A stretch of 64,000 nt of DNA from Bacteroides acidifaciens (GTDB taxonomy: Bacteria; Bacteroidota; Bacteroidia; Bacteroidales; Bacteroidaceae). Shown one piece after another: positions 16,884-25,241 of the stretch. How positions within the stretch are numbered: the first letter of the stretch is position 1; each line of letters begins with the position of its first letter. The DNA lies in contig NZ_CAEUHO010000001.1 in assembly GCF_903181435.1 (NCBI RefSeq), forward strand, positions 992,001 to 1,056,000, in the 5' to 3' direction. A program made the position numbers and the translations under genes. The notes under the pieces are model-generated. The model was given only the letters and a program-made list of their open reading frames with translations, had not been told where the DNA came from and made no database searches.

Positions 16884-17258
16884 TTAGAACGGCAGGTCGT
16901 CTTTTACATCGCCCGGAGTGAAAGCCGGAGTAGCTGACGGAGCCGGCGGTGGAACGGGAGCACCCGGAGCCATCGGAGCACCTGCGCCGACACGTTCAAC
17001 TTTCCATGCACGGATACTGTTGAACCAGCGGTCTTGCCACTGGCGGGCGTCAACGTCGAATGATACGGTCAGTTCTTCACCCATCTGAATGTTGAACTGC
17101 TCGATTTTGTCCGCGCCGAATACATCGAAACACATTTTGCGCGGGTATTGGTCGTGGTTTTCGATAACGAACTCTTGTGATTTCCACTCGTTGCCGCTAG
17201 TCTTTGAAACTCCGCCTCTCGGGGGGAGTATAGCGATAATTTTTCCTGTAAATTCCAT
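16884..17258 (-). CDS. DUF3127 protein, SSB-like OB-fold with acidic tail
   Basis: It is a 124-residue protein. Residues 1-90 (MEFTGKIIAILPPRGGVSKTSG...) look like the OB-fold of DUF3127. A proline/alanine-rich linker (~92-114) then leads to a C-terminal tip DVKDDLPF. The domain plan OB-fold, flexible linker and acidic tail ending in Phe is that of bacterial SSB, whose tip recruits repair and replication enzymes. It is divergent from dnaN. A role in single-strand DNA binding is inferred, not proven; it is not the canonical SSB. Confidence 0.75.
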   Translation of the reverse strand: MEFTGKIIAILPPRGGVSKTSGNEWKSQEFVIENHDQYPRKMCFDVFGADKIEQFNIQMGEELTVSFDVDARQWQDRWFNSIRAWKVERVGAGAPMAPGAPVPPPAPSATPAFTPGDVKDDLPF

Positions 17259-17340
17259 TGCGATTAATTTTAATTCTGCGGCGAAGTTACGATTTTTTAG
17301 GAATATCCCTCACACAAACTCTGTTTTTTCTTTTGTTTTG

Positions 17341-17372
17341 TTGGGTGGCACGAATCTTTTTTCGTAACTTTG
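17341..17372 (+). promoter_or_regulatory. Promoter of dnaN
   Basis: TTG (17341-17343), a 21-base spacer and TAACTTTG (17365-17372) match the consensus. The predicted start is near 17379, about 32 bases before the dnaN ATG. Confidence 0.6.
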
Positions 17373-17410
17373 TGCGATAGAACATTTAAAACTTAAATAC
17401 ACGAAAATAT

Positions 17411-18532
17411 ATGAAATTTATCGTTTCAAGTACTGCTCTTTCCAGCCATTTACAGGCCATCAGCCGTGTGATTAATTCAAAAAATGCGCTGCCTATTCTC
17501 GATTGTTTCCTCTTCGAACTGGAAGACGGAACATTGTCTGTGACCGTATCCGACAGCGAAACAACGATGGTGACTACCGTCGAAGTGAATGGCGATACAA
17601 ACGGGCGTTTTGCCGTAGTAGCGAAAACACTGCTTGATGCACTGAAAGAAATACCGGAACAACCGCTGACATTCGACATCAATCCGGAGAATTACGAAAT
17701 CACAGTGCAGTACCAAAACGGAAAATACAGCCTGATGGGGCAGAACGCGGATGAATTCCCGCAGTCGGCTACACTGGGTGACAACGCTGTCCGTGTGGAA
17801 ATGGACGCAGAAGTATTGCTGGGTGGTATCAACCGTTCCGTATTTGCCACAGCCGACGATGAACTTCGTCCTGTAATGAACGGTATTTACTTCGATATTA
17901 CCACAGAAGACATCACGATGGTGGCTTCGGACGGTCATAAACTGGTGCGTTGCAAGACGTTGGCTGCCAAAGGCAACGAACGCGCAGCCTTCATCCTGCC
18001 GAAGAAACCGGCTACGTTGCTCAAGAACCTTCTGCCGAAAGAACAGGGAACCGTAACTATCGAATTTGACGAACGCAACGCCGTATTCATGCTTGAAAAG
18101 TACCGCATGGTGTGCCGTCTTATCGAAGGACGTTATCCGAACTACAACTCGGTGATTCCTCAAAACAACCCTCACAAGCTGACCGTAGACCGCCAGCAGT
18201 TGGTAGGAGCTCTGCGCCGTGTGTCTATCTTCTCGTCACAAGCGAGCAGTTTGATTAAGCTCCGTATGCAGGAGAACCAGATTGTGATTTCAGCGCAGGA
18301 CATCGACTTCTCTACTTCTGCCGAAGAAACCCAGGTATGCCAGTATGCAGGTGCCGCAATGAGTATCGGCTTCAAGTCTACCTTCCTGATTGACATCTTG
18401 AACAATATCTCGGCAGACGAAGTAATCATCGAATTGGCAGACCCGTCACGTGCCGGCGTAATCATTCCTGTGGAACAGGAAGAGAACGAAGACTTGTTGA
18501 TGTTGCTGATGCCTATGATGCTGAACGATTAA
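17411..18532 (+). CDS. dnaN: DNA polymerase III sliding clamp (beta subunit)
   Basis: The ring-shaped processivity factor is 373 residues with three similar ~120-residue clamp domains. MKFIVSSTALSSHLQAISRVI is the typical first helix. Motifs such as SDGHKLVRC, RYPNYNSVIPQ and the C-terminal LLMPM(M)L patch, which forms part of the partner-binding groove, are present. It has its own promoter and does not sit next to dnaA here. It is followed by a long inverted repeat and an exonuclease gene. Confidence 0.96.
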   Translation: MKFIVSSTALSSHLQAISRVINSKNALPILDCFLFELEDGTLSVTVSDSETTMVTTVEVNGDTNGRFAVVAKTLLDALKEIPEQPLTFDINPENYEITVQYQNGKYSLMGQNADEFPQSATLGDNAVRVEMDAEVLLGGINRSVFATADDELRPVMNGIYFDITTEDITMVASDGHKLVRCKTLAAKGNERAAFILPKKPATLLKNLLPKEQGTVTIEFDERNAVFMLEKYRMVCRLIEGRYPNYNSVIPQNNPHKLTVDRQQLVGALRRVSIFSSQASSLIKLRMQENQIVISAQDIDFSTSAEETQVCQYAGAAMSIGFKSTFLIDILNNISADEVIIELADPSRAGVIIPVEQEENEDLLMLLMPMMLND

Positions 18533-18540
18533 TGTTAATC

Positions 18541-18627
18541 CACCACAGAGGATGCAGAGGACACAGAGGATAAATTTGAATATTTATTATTAAATAACCC
18601 TCTGTGTCCTCTGCGTTCTCTGTGGTG
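18541..18627. repeat. Long inverted repeat between dnaN and the exonuclease gene
   Basis: Arms of 29 bases (18541-18569 / 18599-18627) differ at two positions and enclose a 29-base AT-rich loop. The arms consist of imperfect CAGAGGA-type units. No T-run follows, so a simple terminator is unlikely; it looks like a dispersed palindromic element of the REP type. Confidence 0.8.
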
Positions 18628-18647
18628 CCTCAATAAAATAAACAGAA

Positions 18648-19427
18648 ATGAAATTAAACTTGAAAAATCCCATTGTCTTTTTCGACCTTGAGACGACCGG
18701 AACCAATATCAACACAGACCGTATTGTTGAAATCTGTTATTTGAAAGTTTACCCGAACGGGAACGAGGAAGCAAAAACCTTGCGTATCAACCCCGAAATG
18801 CATATACCGGAAGCATCTTCTGCCGTACACGGCATTTATGATGCCGACGTGGCTGACTGCCCTACTTTCAAGGAAGTGGCAAAGAACATTGCCCGCGATA
18901 TCGAAGGTTGTGACTTGGCGGGATTCAATTCCAATCGTTTCGATATTCCGGTGCTGGCGGAAGAGTTTCTGCGTGCCGGGGTAGACATCGACATGACAAA
19001 GCGGAAATTTATAGACGTACAGGTGATTTTCCACAAAATGGAACAACGTACCCTGTCTGCTGCCTACAAATTCTATTGCGAAAAGAATCTGGAAGACGCG
19101 CATACTGCGGAAGCGGATACGCGGGCTACTTACGAAGTGCTGAAAGCACAACTCGACCGTTATCCTGACCTTCAAAACGATATGGCATTCCTGGCGGATT
19201 ACTCCAGCTACAACAAGAATGTGGACTTTGCCGGACGCATGGTGTACGATGATAACGGGGTAGAAGTGTTCAACTTCGGAAAGTACAAAGGAATGTCCGT
19301 AGCCGAGGTATTGAAGAAAGACCCCGGATATTACAGTTGGATTTTGAACAGTGATTTTACGCTGAATACAAAAGCGACATTGACAAAAATCCGTTTGCGT
19401 GAAATGAGTAATTTGATTACAAAATAA
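18648..19427 (+). CDS. DEDDh 3'-5' exonuclease, DnaQ-like
   Basis: The exonuclease motifs are FFDLETTG (Exo I, Asp/Glu), NSNRFDIPVLAEEF (Exo II) and HTAEADTRAT (Exo III, DEDDh His-x4-Asp). Residues ~205-259 form a small extra domain with FNFGKYKGMSVAEVLKKDPGYYSWI, as found in many Bacteroidetes homologues (DUF3820-like). It lies just after dnaN, so proofreading or repair is plausible, but it could also act on RNA ends. Its stop overlaps the coaBC start by one base. Confidence 0.85.
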   Translation: MKLNLKNPIVFFDLETTGTNINTDRIVEICYLKVYPNGNEEAKTLRINPEMHIPEASSAVHGIYDADVADCPTFKEVAKNIARDIEGCDLAGFNSNRFDIPVLAEEFLRAGVDIDMTKRKFIDVQVIFHKMEQRTLSAAYKFYCEKNLEDAHTAEADTRATYEVLKAQLDRYPDLQNDMAFLADYSSYNKNVDFAGRMVYDDNGVEVFNFGKYKGMSVAEVLKKDPGYYSWILNSDFTLNTKATLTKIRLREMSNLITK

Positions 19428-20644
19428 TGCTAAAAGGAAAAAAGATAATTCTTGGAATTACCGGCAGTATTGCCGCGTACAAGGCTTGCTATATCATCCG
19501 CGGACTTATTAAGCAAGGGGCGGAAGTGCAAGTCGTAATTACTCCGGCGGGAAAAGAATTTATTACTCCCATCACTCTTTCGGCTTTGACCAGCAAACCG
19601 GTCATCAGCGAGTTTTTTGCCCAACGCGACGGGACGTGGAACAGCCACGTTGACCTTGGTCTGTGGGCGGATGCGATGCTGATTGCGCCCGCCACCGCCT
19701 CTACCATCGGCAAGATGGCAAACGGGATAGCCGACAATATGCTGATAACCACTTATCTTTCGGCAAAAGCCCCGGTATTTGTTGCTCCTGCCATGGACTT
19801 GGATATGTATGCCCACCCTTCCACTCAGAAGAACTTGGACACACTGCGCTCGTTCGGCAATCATATTATCGAACCGGGAACGGGAGAACTTGCCAGCCAT
19901 CTGGTAGGGAAGGGACGTATGGAAGAGCCGGAAGTCATCATCCGTGCACTGGACGAATTCTTCTCGGCAAGCGGAGAGTTGCAAGGGCGGAAAATCATGA
20001 TAACAGCCGGGCCTACCTATGAAAAGATAGACCCTGTCCGTTTTATCGGCAATTATTCTTCCGGCAAGATGGGATTCGCTTTGGCGGAAGAATGTGCCCG
20101 CCGTGGCGCGGAAGTTACGCTGATTGCGGGGCCTGTGCAATTGGAGGTGAAGCACTCCCGTATCCACCGTATTGACGTGGAATCGGCGGAAGAAATGCAT
20201 GCCGCCTCACAAGCCTGTTTCTCCGATGCCGACGCAGCCATCCTCTGTGCGGCAGTTGCCGACTATCGTCCGGCGACAGTGGCCGACAAGAAGATAAAAC
20301 GGGAGAAAGAGGAGGAACTGACATTGCATCTTCAAGCAACGAAAGATATTGCAGCCAGCTTGGGGGCTACGAAAAGAGAAGGTCAGTTGTTGGTGGGCTT
20401 TGCTCTCGAAACCAACAACGAGCAGCAGAACGCTGAAGGAAAGCTCGAACGCAAGAACTTCGACTTTATCGTGCTCAACTCGCTGAACGACGTGGGAGCC
20501 GGTTTCCGTCACGATACCAACAAAATCAGTATCATCGACCGGAAAGGTCGCACGGACTATCCGCTGAAACCGAAAACGGAAGTGGCGCAGGATATCATCG
20601 ACCGTCTGTCGGATGAATTGAAATTCTCAACTCTCAACTCTTAA
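19427..20644 (+). CDS. coaBC: Bifunctional phosphopantothenoylcysteine decarboxylase / phosphopantothenate-cysteine ligase CoaBC
   Basis: It makes 4'-phosphopantetheine precursors for coenzyme A. The N-terminal FMN domain (1-~180) starts KIILGITGSIAAYKA and has APATASTIGKMANGIADN. The C-terminal ligase domain has ITAGPTYEKIDPVRFIGNYSSGKMG and a basic KKIKREKE lid. Two CoaC positions differ from the E. coli pattern: PAMDLDM replaces the PxMNxxM motif and ELASHLVGKGRM has Ser where E. coli has the redox Cys. It is joined to the preceding gene by a one-base overlap. Confidence 0.93.
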   Translation: MLKGKKIILGITGSIAAYKACYIIRGLIKQGAEVQVVITPAGKEFITPITLSALTSKPVISEFFAQRDGTWNSHVDLGLWADAMLIAPATASTIGKMANGIADNMLITTYLSAKAPVFVAPAMDLDMYAHPSTQKNLDTLRSFGNHIIEPGTGELASHLVGKGRMEEPEVIIRALDEFFSASGELQGRKIMITAGPTYEKIDPVRFIGNYSSGKMGFALAEECARRGAEVTLIAGPVQLEVKHSRIHRIDVESAEEMHAASQACFSDADAAILCAAVADYRPATVADKKIKREKEEELTLHLQATKDIAASLGATKREGQLLVGFALETNNEQQNAEGKLERKNFDFIVLNSLNDVGAGFRHDTNKISIIDRKGRTDYPLKPKTEVAQDIIDRLSDELKFSTLNS

Positions 20645-20653
20645 CTTATCCCA

Positions 20654-22315
20654 ATGTTACGTTCACTATACATTCAGAATTACGCGTTGATAGAGAAACT
20701 GGACATCAGTTTCGAGACAGGTTTTTCCGTTATAACAGGTGAAACGGGAGCCGGAAAATCAATTATTCTAGGAGCCATCGGTCTGCTGCTGGGACAGCGT
20801 GCCGATGTGAAGGCGATTCGTCGTGGAGCTTCTAAATGTATCATAGAAGCTCGTTTTGATATATCGGGCTACGGTATGCGTCCGTTTTTTGAAGACAACG
20901 AACTGGAATATGACGAGGAGTGCATTTTGCGCCGTGAAGTGCAGGCATCCGGCAAGAGCCGGGCATTCATCAATGATACTCCCGCATCGCTGGCGCAAAT
21001 CAAGGAGCTGGGCGAACTGTTGATTGATGTACATTCGCAGCATCAGAACCTGTTGCTCAATAAAGAAGGTTTCCAGTTGAATGTACTTGATATATTGGCA
21101 CATAATGACGCTGCATTGGAAAAATACCATGCCCGTTATGCCGAATGGAAGCAGACCGAACGCGAACTGGCGGAACTGACGGCACTGGCGGAGAAGAGCC
21201 GTGCGGACGAGGATTACATACGCTTCCAACTAGAACAGCTCGAAGAAGCCCACCTTTCCGAAGGCGAACAGGAAGAACTGGAACAGGAAGCCGAAACCTT
21301 GAGCCATGCGGAAGAAATCAAGGCGGGGCTTTACCGGGTGGAGCAATCCTTTGTTTCCGACGAGGGCGGCTTGCTCTCTTATCTGAAAGATAGCCTGAAC
21401 ACGCTGAACAGTCTGCAAAGAGTCTACCAACCTGCCAAGGAGCTTACCGAACGCATGGAAAGTGCTTATATCGAGTTGAAGGATATTTCGCACGAAGTCT
21501 CCTCGCAAAGTGACTCCGTAGAATTTAATCCTGTGCGGCTCGATGAAGTGAACGAACGCTTGAACCTGATTTATTCCTTACAACAGAAACATCGTGTGCA
21601 GACACTCGACGAACTGATTGCATTGACGGAAGAGTATCGGAGCAAGTTGTCTGCCATCACTTCTTATGATGACCGTATTGCCGGGCTGACCGAACGCAAG
21701 GAAGAACAATATAAACAAGTGAAGCAACAGGCGGAACTGCTCACCAAAGCCCGCACGAAGGCGGCGCGTGAAGTGGAAAAGCAACTGGCGGCACGCCTGG
21801 TTCCGTTAGGGATGCCGAACGTCCGTTTCCAGGTGGAAATGGGACTCAAGAAAGAACCCGGATTGCAAGGGGAAGACACTGTCAGCTTCCTGTTTTCCGC
21901 TAACAAGAACGGTATGTTGCAGAATATCTCTTCCGTAGCTTCGGGTGGTGAGATAGCCCGCGTCATGCTTTCTATCAAAGCCATGATTGCCGGAGCTGTG
22001 AAGCTGCCGACCATCGTGTTTGATGAGATAGACACCGGAGTATCCGGCGAAATAGCCGACCGCATGGCGGACATGATGCAGGAGATGGGCGAGCAGAACC
22101 GCCAGGTTATCAGCATCACCCACTTGCCGCAAATCGCTGCCCGCGGACGTGCGCATTATAAAGTATATAAGAAAGACAGTGATACGGAAACAAACAGCCA
22201 TATCCGCCGTCTCACCGATGAAGAACGGGTAGAGGAAATTGCTCATATGTTGAGCGGCGCTACGCTGACCGAAGCCGCTCTCAGTAACGCCAAAGCTCTG
22301 TTAAACAGCAAGTAG
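20654..22315 (+). CDS. recN: DNA repair ATPase RecN
   Basis: It is an SMC-like protein of double-strand-break repair, 553 residues. Walker A GETGAGKSI lies at about residue 29-37, a coiled-coil middle section spans ~150-370 (rich in Glu/Lys heptads), and the signature ASGGEIARVML and Walker B TIVFDEIDTGVSG lie in the C-terminal half. It starts 9 bases after coaBC. Confidence 0.95.
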   Translation: MLRSLYIQNYALIEKLDISFETGFSVITGETGAGKSIILGAIGLLLGQRADVKAIRRGASKCIIEARFDISGYGMRPFFEDNELEYDEECILRREVQASGKSRAFINDTPASLAQIKELGELLIDVHSQHQNLLLNKEGFQLNVLDILAHNDAALEKYHARYAEWKQTERELAELTALAEKSRADEDYIRFQLEQLEEAHLSEGEQEELEQEAETLSHAEEIKAGLYRVEQSFVSDEGGLLSYLKDSLNTLNSLQRVYQPAKELTERMESAYIELKDISHEVSSQSDSVEFNPVRLDEVNERLNLIYSLQQKHRVQTLDELIALTEEYRSKLSAITSYDDRIAGLTERKEEQYKQVKQQAELLTKARTKAAREVEKQLAARLVPLGMPNVRFQVEMGLKKEPGLQGEDTVSFLFSANKNGMLQNISSVASGGEIARVMLSIKAMIAGAVKLPTIVFDEIDTGVSGEIADRMADMMQEMGEQNRQVISITHLPQIAARGRAHYKVYKKDSDTETNSHIRRLTDEERVEEIAHMLSGATLTEAALSNAKALLNSK

Positions 22316-22371
22316 CGATTGGGGGCAGACAAATAGTTAACTGGTAAATAGTAAAATAGTAAATAATCGCA

Positions 22372-23115
22372 ATGTTAGATAAAAGTGAAATGATTTTCGG
22401 CGTTCGTGCCGTGATAGAAGCCATTCAGGCTGGAAAAGAGATTGATAAAATCCTGGTAAAGAAAGATATTCAGAGTGAACTTTCTAAGGAACTTTTTGCA
22501 GCTTTGAAAGGTCTGCTGATTCCTGTTCAGCGTGTTCCGGTGGAGCGTATCAACCGTATCACCCGGAAGAATCACCAAGGTGTGGTGGCGTTCATATCTT
22601 CTGTGACTTACCAGAAGACGGAAGACCTTGTTCCTTTCTTGTTCGAGCAGGGGAAGAATCCGTTTTTTGTGATGCTGGACGGAGTGACGGATGTGCGTAA
22701 TTTCGGTGCGATTGCCCGTACTTGCGAGTGTGCTGCCGTAGACGCCGTGATTATTCCTGCCCGTGGCAGCGCATCTGTGAATGCGGATGCCGTGAAGACT
22801 TCGGCAGGGGCGTTGCATACGCTTCCCGTATGCCGCGAACAGAGCTTGCGTTCGACGCTGCAATACCTGAAAGATAGCGGTTTCCGTATTGTGGCTGCCA
22901 CCGAGAAGGGGGATTACGACTATACGAAAGCCGATTATACAGGTCCGTTATGCATCATCATGGGAGCGGAGGATACAGGGGTGTCTTATGAGAATCTGGC
23001 GCTCTGCGACGAATGGGTGAAGATACCGATGTTGGGAAAAATCGAGTCTCTGAACGTTTCCGTGGCTGCCGGCATCTTGATTTACGAAGGTGTGAAACAA
23101 AGAAACAACGACTGA
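22372..23115 (+). CDS. rlmB: TrmH/SpoU-family rRNA 2'-O-methyltransferase (RlmB-like)
   Basis: It likely methylates the 2'-OH of a guanosine in 23S rRNA using SAM. The N-terminal ~80 residues (MIFGVRAVIEAIQAGKEIDKILV) are the substrate-binding domain. The SPOUT knot motifs are NFGAIART, IIMGAEDTGVS and LNVSVAAGILIYE. Length 247 is typical for RlmB. A leader with repeated GTAAATAGTAAAA-like sequence precedes the start, and the next gene begins one base after the stop codon. Confidence 0.88.
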   Translation: MLDKSEMIFGVRAVIEAIQAGKEIDKILVKKDIQSELSKELFAALKGLLIPVQRVPVERINRITRKNHQGVVAFISSVTYQKTEDLVPFLFEQGKNPFFVMLDGVTDVRNFGAIARTCECAAVDAVIIPARGSASVNADAVKTSAGALHTLPVCREQSLRSTLQYLKDSGFRIVAATEKGDYDYTKADYTGPLCIIMGAEDTGVSYENLALCDEWVKIPMLGKIESLNVSVAAGILIYEGVKQRNND

Positions 23116-23116
23116 T

Positions 23117-24823
23117 ATGAAGAAGATTTTAATCCTACCTTTGTTGCTTTTCTTCCTGGCACAGGGAAGCATGGCACAAACCCCTAAATGGGTGGAGAAG
23201 GCGAAACGTGCTGTCTTCTCTGTGGTGACTTATGACAAGAATGACAAGATGCTGAATACCGGAAACGGATTTTTCGTGTCCGAAGATGGGTTGGCTTTGT
23301 CCGACTACTCTCTTTTTAAGGGCGCCGAGCGTGCGGTGATAATCACGGCGGAAGGCAAACAGATGCCGGTTAGCACCATACTTGGAGCGAATGATATGTA
23401 TGATGTCATCAAGTTCCGTGTAGCTATTACCGAAAAGAAAGTACCTGCGTTGGTGGTGGCTAAGACTGCTCCGGCAGTAGGAGCTGACGCGTGGATGCTT
23501 CCTTATTCTACGCAGAAAAGCATTGCTTGCGTTTCGGGCAAGGTGAAAGAGGTTTCCAAGGTGGCCGGCGAATACCATTATTATACGTTGGGCATGCAGA
23601 TGAAAGACAAGATGGTGAGCTGTCCGGTGATGAATGTGGAAGGTCAGGTGTTCGGCATTGCGCAGAAGTCGTCTGGGCTCGATACGGTGACTACCTGCTA
23701 TGCCGCAGGGGCTGCCTTTGCTATGGCTCAGAAGATTAGCGCCCTTTCGCTTGGGGATGCGGCACTGAAGAGTATCGGTATCCGGAAAGGGTTGCCGGAG
23801 ACGGAAGACCAGGCATTGGTGTATTTGTTCATGGCTTCTTCCAGTCTGTCGTCAGAGGATTATGGCAAGTTGCTGGATGATTTTATCCGTCAGTTCCCTG
23901 CTAACACAGACGGTTATCTGCGCCGCGCAAATTATTACGTGGCTAAGGCTAAAGACGACCAGTCTTGGTTTGATAAAGCCGTTGCCGACTTGAATCAGGC
24001 TTTGAAAGTGGCTCAGAAGAAAGATGATGTATATTATAATATAGGTAAGTTGATGTATACTTACCAACTGTCGAAGCCGGAGAAAACGTATAAGGATTGG
24101 ACGTATGACACTGCTTTGAAGAATGTCCGTCAGGCATTCGCTATCGACCCGCTGCCTATTTATGTACAACTGGAAGGCGATATATTATTTGCCCGGCAGG
24201 ATTATGCCGGAGCTTTGGTGGCTTATGAGAAAGTAAATGCCAGCAATATGGCTTCTGCCGGTACGTTCTTCAGTGCTGCGAAGACGAAAGAGTTGCTGAA
24301 AGCCGAACCGAAAGAGATTTTGGTATTGATGGATAGCTGCATTGCTCGTTGTCCGCAACCGATTACCGCCGACTTTGCCCCTTATCTGCTGGAACGTGCG
24401 CAAATAAATATGAATGCGGGCCAGCCGCGGAACGCAATGCTCGATTATGACGCTTATTTTAAAGCTGTCAACGGTCAGGTGAACGACTTGTTTTATTATT
24501 ATCGTGAACAGGCTGCCTTGAAAGCGCGCCAATACCAACGTGCATTGGACGACATTGCGAAAGCGGTCGAACTGAATCCCACAGACTTGACTTACCAGGC
24601 CGAAAACGCTGTTGTCAACCTGCGTGTAGGGCGCTATGAGGAAGCTATTGAAATACTGAATGGTATTCTGAAAAATGACCCGAAATACGGCGAAGCCTAC
24701 CGCTTGCTGGGACTTTGCCAGGTGCAGTTGAAGAAGACGGACGAGGCTTGCGGAAACTTCAAGAAAGCGAAGGAACTGGGCGACCCGAACGTGGACGAAT
24801 TGATTAAGAAATACTGCAAGTAA
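23117..24823 (+). CDS. Secreted trypsin-fold plus TPR protein, apparently non-catalytic
   Basis: A Sec signal peptide (cleavage after SMAQ, about residue 20) is followed by a chymotrypsin-like domain (~25-205) and then TPR repeats (~220-568). In the protease domain GNGFFVSEDGLALSDYSLFKGA aligns with the HtrA TNxHVV..A block, but the His is replaced. KMVSCPVMNVEGQVFGI aligns with GNSGGPL, but the Ser is replaced. ND..D is retained. It therefore looks like a pseudoprotease fused to a scaffold in the periplasm. It is co-transcribed with rlmB and closed by the terminator at 24924. Confidence 0.75.
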   Translation: MKKILILPLLLFFLAQGSMAQTPKWVEKAKRAVFSVVTYDKNDKMLNTGNGFFVSEDGLALSDYSLFKGAERAVIITAEGKQMPVSTILGANDMYDVIKFRVAITEKKVPALVVAKTAPAVGADAWMLPYSTQKSIACVSGKVKEVSKVAGEYHYYTLGMQMKDKMVSCPVMNVEGQVFGIAQKSSGLDTVTTCYAAGAAFAMAQKISALSLGDAALKSIGIRKGLPETEDQALVYLFMASSSLSSEDYGKLLDDFIRQFPANTDGYLRRANYYVAKAKDDQSWFDKAVADLNQALKVAQKKDDVYYNIGKLMYTYQLSKPEKTYKDWTYDTALKNVRQAFAIDPLPIYVQLEGDILFARQDYAGALVAYEKVNASNMASAGTFFSAAKTKELLKAEPKEILVLMDSCIARCPQPITADFAPYLLERAQINMNAGQPRNAMLDYDAYFKAVNGQVNDLFYYYREQAALKARQYQRALDDIAKAVELNPTDLTYQAENAVVNLRVGRYEEAIEILNGILKNDPKYGEAYRLLGLCQVQLKKTDEACGNFKKAKELGDPNVDELIKKYCK

Positions 24824-25241
24824 AAGAGGTTGCCCCAGAAAAGGTTAGCGTATGCACTATCGTTTGGTGCCGCTATTCCGGGCTTCTCTAGGAGTAGCTT
24901 TTGAATAATAGTTTATAAAAATAAAACCCCTGCTGACTGGAAAAAGTCAGCAGGGGTTTCGTTTTTGGGGACATTAATAAAACTCTCTCTCTTTTTTGTC
25001 TTTTCCCCACTTGTTAAGCTCAGGTTTTAGGTCTTATGATATAGGTTTTTTATTTCTTGTCTTTGTAAGGTAAATGCAGGAATTCCCGAAATACTGCATT
25101 GCTGCAGTTATTTTTTTTAGAAAATATTCAAATTTCAGTGGGAAACAGTGAGTAAATTTTAAATAGCGACCTATTTTACCTATAATCTTGTTATATTTCA
25201 TCCGTCATTTGATGGCTAACTAGTTAAGTAATTATTTATTT
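24824..25241. other. Spacer before the capsule locus
   Basis: It contains the terminator at 24924-24965 and an AT-rich stretch with no gene. A small palindrome ACTGCATTGCTGCAGT lies near 25094-25109. No clear promoter for the integrase was found; the best -7 is TAATCTTG at 25183-25190 without a -33. Confidence 0.5.
24924..24965 (+). terminator. Terminator after the TPR gene
   Basis: Perfect 15-base arms (24924-24938 / 24945-24959, core CCCCTGCTGAC) with a 6-base loop are followed by CGTTTTT. It insulates the capsule locus from upstream housekeeping genes. Confidence 0.9.
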
